DNA of 64,000 nucleotides from Fistularia commersonii (Eukaryota; Chordata; Actinopteri; Syngnathiformes; Fistulariidae). The notes beneath the pieces were generated by a model, which had not been told where the DNA came from, ran no database searches, and saw only the letters and a list, made by a program, of their open reading frames with translations. The stretch lies in assembly GCA_037954325.1 (NCBI GenBank), contig JBBMNZ010000002.1, positions 14,493,679 through 14,557,678 of the forward strand, given 5' to 3'. Positions 1-12,000 of the stretch are shown one piece after another. The number at the start of each line of letters is the position of its first letter. Within the stretch, counting starts at the first letter, position 1. The position numbers and the translations under genes were made by a program.

Positions 1-530
1 CATATTTGTATAATTTTCAGAGTACATGCCCTACCCTCATTTTCATGCACTACATGTAATCACTGCACTATTGGAGACACAGGAAATATACAGTAAAACC
101 TACTGAAGTAAGTACATAATGTTTTTTTTTTCTTCTAACACAGATATCAGCAATTTTCACTTCTCCGTCAAGGCAGTTTACTTCCTTAATCAGTGACAGA
201 CAAGGGACGTCAGCAGAGGATGCAATTTGTTCTATTCCTGTGTAAGTGAGGACCGATCAGCTGCTGTCAGGATTCTGTTTCTGTTACCTGAAGCAGAAAA
301 AGTGTGACAGGCCTCGGTTCAGCCGATCTGATTTGAAATGGCAAGAAATGCCTGCATTTTTTTGTGTCTTTACTTCCTTCTGCCAAAACTTGTTTACACA
401 TTCCTCAGGCTTGAGTAACATTCGACAACTAAACTAGCCTTTTGTTGAAGGTAAGTGAGTGGTATTTGTGTTTTTCCCATAGCAATTACCAATTAGATAA
501 TAGATTAGATGTCAGTGGTACCTTTGTGAA

Positions 531-568
<38 letters not shown>

Positions 569-2579
569 GATTCCAGAGATGGTCCCAGATGTGCGGACTG
601 TCATGAAAGTGTTCAGGACTGCTCAGGCCAGAGTCTTGCCAAAGGAATTGGCAGGTAAAGATAACTTTTTGTTTGGTGGATCATGATATCAACTAAATTG
701 TGAGTCCGTTTTATTTTCTGTGATCACAGAAGTCGCTAGGACCTTGCAATATGCACAAATGTTTTAACATTCATGTGCTGGCTCTTATTTGCTTTTGAAA
801 AATCTTTTGTTTTGGATTTATCCGACTTTAACAATAATAACAATACACCACAGATTGATACAGAATGTTACAGTTCTTTATTTACGAAACCATAAGGCAG
901 CCAAACCTTTACCTGTACTTAATTTTGTCTCATACGGAAAATTAAACTGCAGAAATATCTGCTTTGTCCTATTCACGGAAACAATACCATAGGATCAGGG
1001 GTGTCTAGATGTCCGATAAGTGTAAAAAAGTCAGTCATTCTACACTATGCTTCAGGACAACCCTCCTGATTAATTGCCCTTTTTGTTTCTCACCATGTCA
1101 CATGCAGCGTTCTTAGTATAAACCCTAAATGACTGTCAGACTTTTTGTGGTGTGACCTGGGGCGTGATTTTGTTCCACTGATCTCAAAATACGTTGGGAG
1201 AGAGCAAGAGTGGTTGATATCTTGATGGCATTATTCTGATGATTATGTTTTCCTCTACAAACTATTTCCCAGAAAATTTGAACTCAAAAATCTGTTGAAG
1301 GGATCTTTATATGAATGTAGAGAAAATGCAGTTGGCCCATTAAAGGTATATAATGGAGACAGGTATCATTATAGTTGTAACTAACACAATTTGGAAAAAG
1401 TGTTTATTTTTCCATTTTTTTAGTGTGTCAGTGGATTATACATTTGAATATAACTGCACACCAAGAAAGGAAACACACAAAAGGTTTTAGTAGAACCACT
1501 AAAACCAGTGTCCATAACCATACATGTAATTTACACCCTGTTTTTCCCAAATGGGGTTTAACTAACTATGAAAACAATCTGTCTGCAAAATCTTCTGAAT
1601 CTGAATCTGAATTTGATCACAGGAAATTGTAAAACTGACTAAAATAAAATTATATCTGTCATATCTTAGTTAATGCCTTGTAACTCTATTATTTGACACT
1701 CGTGTTAATATATATTTTTTAATCTTGAACGTAACAGTAAATGACAAAATGACTAAAATGGTCCCAATTTGAATTATGCCAATAATCATATCAAGCTATA
1801 GGTGTACCATAACTGTAATATGTTAATTGTGCATGTGCTTCTCACGTACACATGATGTTTGTTTACAGACTTTTTATCCTTTTTTTTAACTTATTTTTTA
1901 GCCCAGAAAGAAAATCTGGCAATTGAATGATCCTGATTTGAACATTTACAAAATTAATAGAACATAAAACAAATACATTTTTCTACTTTTTTATCTTATC
2001 TGTAATGGGAAGTCTTGGCTCCGTGCAGGTTGAGTGTAGTATGACGGACAAAGTAGCCCTGGTTTACGAATGATACCAAAAGTGTGGGTTTGGAGTGGAA
2101 AGCTGTACTAATAAAATGTATTTTAATTTTCACAGCTTGTTATCAATAAAGTTTTCAGTTGGAATATTCAAATTACCCCCAGAAAATTATTTGGACAAAA
2201 CACATTCAATGTTTTGGTCGCCTTAAAACAACATTTTTAGAAACAAAAATATTGTGTGGCATAGGTTTAAATAAAATCTGTGGAGTTAAGAAATATTTAA
2301 CGCAAGTCTGCTCCTTACATAGTTTAACATAATGGTTTTGTCTGAAAATGACATTGCCACATCATTTTATAAGGCTAGAGTAATTGAGGTGTTTGGATCT
2401 GAGGCATTTGCAACAACACTTAAACCATAATGAGGGTCTAGGTGGACAGATAGAGAAGAATGTGAGGAGCTAGTTATAAAAAATGTTGCGACAACACAGA
2501 ACCCACAGCCGGACATATTTATAGACAGTGAGAAATTGATACTGAGATGCGGGCAGCATAAGGCAGAGAAAGATAGTAG

Positions 2580-2642
<63 letters not shown>

Positions 2643-3003
2643 CAGGGCTCTGAACGTGTGAGAACAACAGTACATGGGTTAGTGGGAGAGAAAAGGTTTT
2701 GTGAAACCAAGTGAAGGAGAAGAGGACGGGAAGGGGAAAGTGTGGGGTTGAAGGCTTGTTAGTGAGAGTGTGTGTGTGTGTGTGTCTGTCTGTGTGAGTG
2801 TGTATGTGAGTAAACGGTGAGAGTGCCAGAGTGCAAGACAGCAAGCGGGGAGAGAGATGCTTGAAGAAGATGAGGAGTAACAGGGCGAGGCACCAGCGAG
2901 AGAGTGTGTATATATGTGTGTGTGTGTGTTAGTGAGGAATAGTGTGTGACCATAGGGATGCAGTCATGTCTCTGTGAGAGGGATCAGCACAGTAACGGTA
3001 ACC
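1..3003. other. 5' flank of arhgap22, no confident gene
   Basis: AT-rich DNA with no open frame that resembles a known protein. It holds a (TG)n run at 535-564, a (GA)n run at 2582-2638 and mixed TG/GA repeats at 2765-2935. The last few hundred bases probably include the 5' UTR of the arhgap22 transcript that starts coding at 3004. A splice-competent candidate exon at 577-654 is discussed under findings. Confidence 0.6.
2582..2638. repeat. (GA)n microsatellite upstream of arhgap22 exon 1
   Basis: About 57 bp of uninterrupted GA dinucleotides, followed at 2765-2935 by TG/GA-rich sequence. It lies within 450 bp of the arhgap22 start codon, so it may be in the promoter or 5' UTR. Predicted peptides across it are repeat translations, not genes. 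Confidence 0.95.
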
Positions 3004-6000
3004 ATGCTGAGCCCCAAGATAAAACAGGCACGTCGGGGTAAGAACAGTCCCTCCTACCCACTCTCTCCATTCCTCCTCCATCTCTTCGCTCTTGCTGTGT
3101 TCTTGCCTCTCTGTCCTCCCTGCAATCCATCCATCATTCCCCTCGCTGTCTCTGCATCTCCCCGTGTCCTGCTGCCTCTGTTATAATCTTATTGCTGTCA
3201 TGTCATTGGTCTCAATGGTAATAAGCGGCGGCAAATTGGTATCATATCTTCACATCTGTTTCATCCTGCATCCAACTGATCAATGAACTTAACTGTCCTG
3301 TGTGATCTGTAGCATTGAGTATTAAGCAGGAATGTTTTTTAGGAGTTACCATGCTTTACTACAGTATGATGTAAGTGCTAGTGGCTAAAGTACCGTAAGA
3401 TTTGATACAAGGCTTTGTTAACATGGCTACAGGAACTGCTCCCGACAACCTCCATTTACTCAGGGTTTCCCCGGCTGTCCAGTTTTTCTTTTAATGGTTG
3501 GCATGGTTCTGAGCAGGTGAAAAGAAATCAACATCTGAGCTGGCTTAATTCTGTCAAACATAATTTGACTAAAAGGGGGCAAAATCCACTTGTGGCCACT
3601 AAAGTTGGGACTCGGAGCCTCTCTCATGAGACTGTGGAATGTATATGGAAGCTGTAAATCACAGAAACAACCTTTGGCTGATAGAGTATCTTATGCATAA
3701 TATAAGTAATGGCTGGGCTGTTGCAAAACAACAGACTGTTCCTGGTGGCCTGCTGAGTTGTGCCCGTGCCAAACCAACTTGCTAAATCAAATCACTCACT
3801 GTTTCTGAGGTAGCATCACTGCATTGTTGTTTAAAGGGTCATTTGAACTACAAGCAGACTTCTTCTTTTCCTCTGAGCTTTTCCCTTCTGGGGTTGCTAC
3901 AGCGAATCAACCTTCTTCATCCAACCCTATTCTCTGCATCCTCCCCTCTCACACCAACTAATTTCATATCCTCTCTCATTACACCCATAAATCTTCTCTT
4001 TGGTCTTCCTCTAGACCACCTGCTTTCAGCATTCATCTAGCAATATATTCACTATCCTTCCTCTGTACATGACTAAACCATCTCAGTCTGGCTTCTCTGA
4101 CCTTCTCTCTAAAACATCTAACGTCCCTCTGATGGACTCATTCCTGATCCTATCCATCCTAGTCACTCCCTAAAGAGAACCTCAAGAGGACTACTTGGTG
4201 TTAAGTATCAGATTTCCCTGAAAATTAAAATGTGGTTAACAACAGCATAAAGAATTCGGATCTTTTAGATTTGTGTGTTGAGACAGGGCCAATCCCTCAT
4301 TCCACCCTTGGCAATAAGTCAGCAGTAAAAGAAAGACCATAAATGATGACGGGATGGACGAGTGCCTCTTCTTTCTCCTTCATGAGTGTATTCAGAGAGC
4401 ACAGCAGCCACTTGAGTTTGCTTGCCACGTTTGTGCACTTGCCATCTCTCATTTACTGTAATGGTATTCTCCTTTGATTAGATTCCCAGCTCTGCTCTTC
4501 TCTGACCCTTTTGTACACCATCATTCAGGGCAAATTCAAATAGCAGTGCAGATACATTGCTCTCAGACATTTAGATATCAGACCTGAATCCTGATGCAGG
4601 CAAGTGACGTCAGGACTTGGAAATATTTTGGGCAGAACTGTAGAATTCAGACTGGATGTAGTCGGATTTCCCTCAACGCATAGCGTGGGGTCTGGAACCA
4701 GGCCTCTCGAGAGGGGCTGGACTCTTTTTTTCATTCTGGAGATGCCCCCGGTAAGAGGCACTGGGCAGGTGTAAGCATACTGATTGCCCCCGTCTCTGCG
4801 CTTGCATGTTGGTGTTCAACCCGATGCACGTGAGGTTAGCCTCCCTCCGCCTTCAGGTTGGGGGACGGGTACTCACTGTTGTTTGTGGTTATCCACCCAA
4901 CAACAGTTCAGTTTACCTACCCTTCTTGGGGTCCCTGGAGGGGCTCCGAGAGAGCACTCCTACTGGGGACTCACGTGGGCAACAACAGTGCGACCGGGAA
5001 GGGCGTGATAGGGAGGGACACCCCCCTAATATGAACCCGAGCAGCGTTTTGTTATTAGACTGTGTTTGTCACAGAACAAACACCATGCTCAGGCATAAAG
5101 GTGTACATACTGTATGTGAAAATGGCACCAACACACCTTAGGCCATAGTTCTTTGATCGACCTTGTAGTCGTATTGTCGGACTTGCAGCCGCATGTCCTG
5201 GACACTCGAGTAAAGAGAGGGTCGGAGTTGTCAGCTGATCACCACCTGATGGTGAGCTGGTTCCGATGGAGGGGGGGATGCCGGTCAGACCTGGCAGACC
5301 CAAATGTAACATGAAGATGTGCTGGGAACGTCTAGCCAAGTCCCCTGTCAGAAGAGGTTTGAACTCTCACCTCCGGCAGAACTGCAACCACGTCCAGAGG
5401 GAGGCGGGGGACATTGAGCCCGAATGGGCCATCTTCCGTGCTTCCATTGTCAAAGCGACAGACTGGAGCTGAAGCCGTAATGCGGTCGGCGCCTGTCGGG
5501 GCGGCAACCCTTGAACCCGCTGATGGACTCTAGCAATGAGGGATGAAGTCAAACTGACAAAGGAGTCCTATCAGGCCTTTCTGGCCTGTGGGGCTCTGGA
5601 GGCAGCTGACAGGTATCAGCAGGCCAAAGGGTAAAACTCGGGAGGAGTTCAGGGAGACCAGGGAGAACGACTTCCAGTGGGCATCAAGGAGATTCTGGTC
5701 CACCATATGGCTGCTCAGGAGGGTGAAGCAGTGTTCCGTCAACACTGTGTACAGTGGGAGCGGGGCGCTGCTGACCTCAACTTGAGATGTTGTAGATCGG
5801 TGGCAGGAGTACTTCCGAGACCTCCTCAACCCCACTGAAACACCTTCCGTTGAGGAAGCAGAGCTGGAGAACTCTGGGGTGGATACGCCCATTTCCGGGG
5901 ATGAAGTTGCTGAAGCAGTCAAAAAGCTCTTCAGTAGCGGGGCCCCAAGGGTGGATGAGGTCCACCTGGGGTTCCTCAAGGCTCCGGAAGCTGTAGGGCT

Positions 6001-9000
6001 GTCCTGGCTGACACACCTCTGCCACATTTCGTGGAGTTCGGGGACAGACCAAAGTGGTAATCCCCTTTTTAAAAAGGGGGATCAGAGGGTGTGCTCCAAC
6101 TCTAGGGGGATCACTCTCCTCAGCCTCCCTGGGAAGGTCTATTCAGCTGTGCTGGAGAAGAGCGTCTGCCGGGTAATTGAACCTTGGATCCAGGAGGAGC
6201 AGTGTGGTTTTCGTCCTGGCCTTGGAGTAGTGGACCGGCTCTATACCCTCTGCAGGGTCCTCGAGGGGGCATGGGAGTTTGCCCAACCAGTCTACACATG
6301 TTTTGTGGATCCGGGGAAGGCATTCGACCATGTCCGCAGGCAATCCGGTAGGTGGTGCTCCAGGAGTATGGGGTACCAAACTCCATCATACGGGCTGTTT
6401 GGTCCCTGTATGATTGGTGTTGGAGCTTGGTCTGCATTGCCGGTTGTAAGTCAGACCCGTTTCCAGTGAGAGTCGGACACCAGTTCTGCCCTTTGTCACC
6501 AATTCTGTTCATAACTTTTATGGACAGAATTTCTAAGCGCAGCCAGGGCATCAAGGGGATCCGGCTTGGTGGCCGCAAGATCGAGTCTCTGCCTTTTGCA
6601 GATGATGCGGTTCTGTTGGCTTCACGAGCACGAGCTCTAGCTCTCACTGAAACAGTTCGTAGCCAAGTGTGAAGCAACTGGGATGAGGATGACCACCTCC
6701 AAATCTGAGACCATGGCGCTCAACCGGAAATGGGTGGAATGCCCACTCCGGGTCGGGGAAGAGGTCCTGCCCCAAGTGGAGGAGTTTAAGTATCTCGGGT
6801 CTTGTTCACAAGTGAGGGAAGGATGGAGTGCAAGATCGACAGGCGGATCGGTGCGGTGTCTGCAGCAATGCGGACTCTGTACCGGTCTGTTGTGGGGAAG
6901 AGAGATTTGAGCCAAAAGGCGAAGCTCTCAATTTACCAGTTGATCTACATTCACACCCTCACCTATGGTCACGAGCTGTGGGTCGTGACCGAAAGAACGA
7001 GATTGCAGTTACAAATGGCCGCAATGAGTATCCCCCGCAGGGTGGCCGGACTCTCCCTTAGAGATAGGGTGAGTAATGCCTTGGGGTCCCCCCAGAGGAG
7101 CTGGACCATGTGATGGGGAGAGGGAGGTCCTGGCCTCACTGCTCCGGCTGCTGCCCCCACGACTTGACTCCATATTTGCGGGGGAAGATAGATGGATGGA
7201 TGGATGGATGTAGAATTGTATTTCTAAAATGGATGGGTCAAATGTTGATGGTGGTGTATGATACCGGTGTGGAGTACCATATTTTCACAGGCTCTATGAG
7301 CACTTACATACATACAGTTATTTAGCTTTGAGTTGGCATATTATAATGGTGTTTTTTTTAATAGAAGTTTGTTGAGTACTTTATTCAAATGTATAGTAAT
7401 TTCCTGTACCGCTATACATTTGAGAGGCCCACGTAGTCTCACAGCTACTTTGCATATGATAAACTTGCACTAGCACTGAAAAAAACTCGAAACACGGTAC
7501 ATGATAAACCATTATGTTTTACGAAAGGTAACTGTTCTGAGATTAGTAGCTAGCCTCACCTTGACAGATGCGGGGGTAAATATGAGTGATATTTTATGAA
7601 GCAATTAATGGATGATGAAAGTGCGCCTGCATTTGTAAAATATAAAACTAACTGAATTAGTCAAAATTTACTTAAGTGCATCGTGTAAATGTTCCATTTG
7701 GCATTTAGTAATCTGAATGCAGGACATGAACCAGTATTGGGCTCTTTAAACCTTTCTATTGCCATATTGATTTCAGAGAAAGACTCAATACATCTATGAT
7801 GTTTTTTCTTTTTTCAGTTGAATCAAATGGGTGTCATTCATATGCATACAGTATGATGCAATCCCCTTTCAACGATCATTACCTCCAAGGATAATTTTTG
7901 GACACTGATACATTAATATTTTTATACGGTGCTTCCTCTCTGAGTTTCTTGCCCTTTTTTAAGATGTGATAGTGCCTGCTGCAATTTTTGTCTCTGCTCT
8001 GGTACTTTGGCAACAGTGGTCCGGTTTCTTTAATGACTCCTTCACATGGTCTCAAACAACTTCCCAGCAATCATGACTCTGCAAATGAAGAACATCCAGG
8101 AAAGAGAGTAATAAGAAAAATAGATGGAAAGCTCTGCAGAGAGAGTGCAAAGATGGTGAGAGATTTCAGCTGAGATGCATGCCTTCCTTGCTGTCATCAG
8201 CAGAAAGTGAGATGCAATTAACATAAAAAGAGATTCTATTGATTTCTTTATCCTTTCCTTTTGCCCGGTGTTTATCACACTCTATCTCTTTTACTCTACA
8301 TATCCCGGAGGATCACTCTGTCAGTGGATTTGCTCACCGAGATGCAAATAGAACATAACCCACATTAGTAATCAGTCTGTAACAGGTAAAGACCAGTCTG
8401 ATCCAAAGCAAATAATTTCTTTGTGTGCAGTCAAGAAGGGGAGATGATACACCATTATTATTACCTTAAACATCAGCCTGCCAGTTACTACTGATGATAA
8501 AAGAGCTGTTTAAAACCCCATTCATCCACCTCTTATTATTACTCTATTTCTTTGTTTCCCTGTTATGCTAAAATCGACTCCTTCTTGTTCTCCTTGTATG
8601 TGTATGTGTGTATATGTGTGGATGTGGATGTCTGTGATTTCACTCTCGTTTCTCACTTCGATGATGCGCCATCCGTCCAGCACGGTCCAAGAGCATGGTC
8701 CTCGGGGAACTGTCCCGGGTCTCCAGGCCAAGCTCGCCTCTGGATCAAGAGAAAGCTCTGAAGGCTGGCTGGCTGAAGAGACAACGGAGCATCATGAAAA
8801 ACTGGCAGCTCCGTTGGTTTGTCCTGAGGACTGAAGCTCTGTATTTCTACAAAGATCAAGATGAGACCAAAGCACAGGTGACAAAATGACTTCTCCAATT
8901 TTCCGATTAATTGTTCAGTTGACTATGTCAAAAGAGATACTGAGAAATAGATGCTTTTTTTTAATTTTGAGTGGAATTCAGTAGATGAATTGAAACCATG

Positions 9001-12000
9001 TTTCTTTGTACTTCAGGCTTTTCTTTTTTATTCAGCAATTTTGACCAACATCTGTTGCTATCATACCACCTGTCACATGTGTGGTTTTTTTCTTCCTCAC
9101 AGTTTAAACGTATCGCTTAGATCTCTGTCCATTTGGCCACAAAGAATGCACGTCTTTACTTTTATGAACTTGTCATATGATGGTTGGTGGCATTGTGTCT
9201 GCAAGATATCTTCCCCTTTTTGTTGCTTTCAGTTTCCAAAAGGAAACTAACACCAATCCTCATATATTAATACAAATATATTTGATATGACTAGTTGCCT
9301 TAAAATATTTCAGAGGGCAGAGTTAAATTGTGTAGCCACAGGTCGAATTGGGGATATGAAAATATACCACTCTCATTTGCAGCATTCAAGTATAGTTAGC
9401 AGACCTTTGATGCGTAGATGTTGCACGGAAAAAAGAAAGCATGTCCTTAAACCCATTGAATTACTCTGATTCTAGCATACGCTCTTTTACATGAGAACTC
9501 CCTTCCATTAAGATGTAACTGCACCGTCCACTAATGCTGTTGTGCGATAATGTGGTAACTTGCTATCTTGTGGTTGCCCTGCAAGCACTTAGAGGACCTG
9601 TTACTTCTCTCTGTGCCTGTGGGATCAGAAACCCAATTGCATCAGGAAGTGGACGTTGGGTAAAGAGATGAAGAGAGGTTTTTTTCCTGAGTCATCCCTC
9701 CCCGTGCCATGCGTCAGAACTTTGATCACATCTGACAGATCTCTGTCCAGAGACACGCACCGATTCCTCTTTCCGTCAGCGAACACGTAGATACAGTACA
9801 TGTCATTTGTAATGAATCTGTATCTGTCAAACTCTCACCTTCGTCCCATTTCTCTGTTAGGGTTGCATTCCTCTTTACAGCAGTCAGGTGAATGAGCTGC
9901 CACCCAGTCAGGATGAGCCTGGTCGCCATTTTTTTGAAATTGTTCCAGGTAGGTCGGCGTAATGACGATGTTGTTGTGTAAAGAAGTCAGTTGTTAAGTA
10001 TGTTGTACAAGTGCTGCATCAACAACTGTTTAACCTTGAGTATCGATCAAAGAAGTTACAAGGCTCAAATACACATTTCCTTTACCCCTCTCCAGTATAT
10101 AGTATTCTTGAGGTAAGAAAGAACATATTTCCTAAATAGGCCATGTTTGGTACTTAGTTTGTATTGAGGGTTTGCATATATTGTATGCCCTTAACCAAAT
10201 CTGTAAATCTATGTTTGCCAGAACATTTAAAGTTTGAAGCAAGCAGTTAAATACAGGACTGTCTCAGAAAATTAAAATATTGTGATAAAGTTCTTTATCT
10301 TCTGTAATGCAATTAAAAAAACAAACATTACTTTTTCATGATATTCTAATATTTTGAGATAGGATTTTTGAGTTTTCTTAAGATATAAGCCATAACCAGC
10401 AATATCAAAATAGTAAAAGGCTTGCAATATTTCAGTTGATTTGTAATGAATCCAGAATGTATGACATTTTTGTTTTGGTCAAGTTCATTACAGAGGATAA
10501 AGAACTTAATCACAATGTTTTAATTTTCTGAGACAGTCCTGCATATTCATTTCAGTCCAGCATCGCTGCGCCAACTATCAGAAAAATTCAGTTTTGAGCT
10601 ATGTTCATTTTCTAACTGATTTTTTTTGGGCCAATGGGCCGCCATGGTCCTACATCTGAAATTTGGCAATCGTCCTCATTCAAAGCATAGTCAGATAATT
10701 TCATGATGGGCTCTATAATACAAATTTTATAAAGGACATCCAGATCATGAAAGTATTGTTGATATATGTTTCTCACAAAGTAGATCATTCTGTGGCTCTG
10801 TAACAGATGCATTTGTAATATTTTGCTGTGAGCAGTGAGTAATTGAAAAGAGGCCGGGGAATACACATTGTGCAGTGCTGCTGTCCACAGGGACCTCTCC
10901 TCTTTCTGGGTTATTTCGCTCATGCACAGCTCACTTTGCACCTTCGTGCAGAACAGTGATGAATGCAGGTTCTGATACAAAGTCTGCATAGCACTGTAAA
11001 TAGCATGCTTAGCCCAGATGGTTTACTTTTCAAAAACTGTATCCTTGGATTTTTTGATAGGTTTACATCAGGGCAAATGCAGAAATCTTTAATAAATGTA
11101 TTACTTTTTGTCCCTTTTTAAATGGACAATTTGCACCGCCTCGATAGCAAGTGAGTACAGTGTCCTAGAAAAGGACAAAATGTCACTTAATCAAAGCTAC
11201 ACTCAAATGTCAAGCTCAAATGTCAGACCGGATGGTGTCAAACTGCGATCCAGGAAAATGACAGGAAGCTGCATGGATGCAGCTTTGTACCTGACAGGGT
11301 TGCTGGAGCATATAAGGTCATCAAACAAACCTGTTTTATGCCATAGATCCACAAAAGACCACCGCTGAAAAAATATCTACAAAAATTATGTTTACCCTGT
11401 TGTTTATTTCATGTTTGTGCACTGTTGTCTAATTGACCAAATCAATCAATGCATGCAATGTTTTCAGGAGGAACTGGAGACAAGGATCGAACTGGCATAA
11501 GCCACGAGTCTTTCCTGCTGATGGCTAACTCACAGAGTGAAATGGAGGATTGGGCCCGAGCCATACGTAGAGCTATCAGGGGCCTGCTTGGAGGAGGTGT
11601 GACTACTGTTTTCACGTACACAAACACATTCACACATAACTAAATATAGCGTTCTACTCTTAATTGAGCACATGAAAAAGGAACACGCACAAAGCATGAC
11701 ACAGTGGGTAGAAGTTGGTCAATGAGAAAGTACTATGATCTCCAGATATTTAGACAGTGTGGTATAATCATCTTTTACATTACATTAAATTACTTGAATG
11801 TACAAATTGCCTTATCAAGCTACTGCTTATTTTTGTATATTTTCTGTAGTCATTCATTCATACAGTTTGATTTTTAGTACCCATCTATTGTGCATATTGT
11901 ATACCAATCTTTATTTTATTCTATCTTGTATTGCTGCTACTGACTGTCTACCAGGCCTCAAGAAACAAATTTCATTCCATTCTCATAAGAATGGAATGAC

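Noticed and set aside
2367..2953. Minus-strand frames rich in SLSLSL and THTHTH
   Set aside because: They are translations of the (GA)n and (TG)n microsatellites and have no flanking domain.
10612..10989. 125-codon minus-strand frame beside the first MITE
   Set aside because: The composition is ordinary, but I recognise no domain and it lies in an arhgap22 intron. It may be transposon debris but cannot be supported as a gene.
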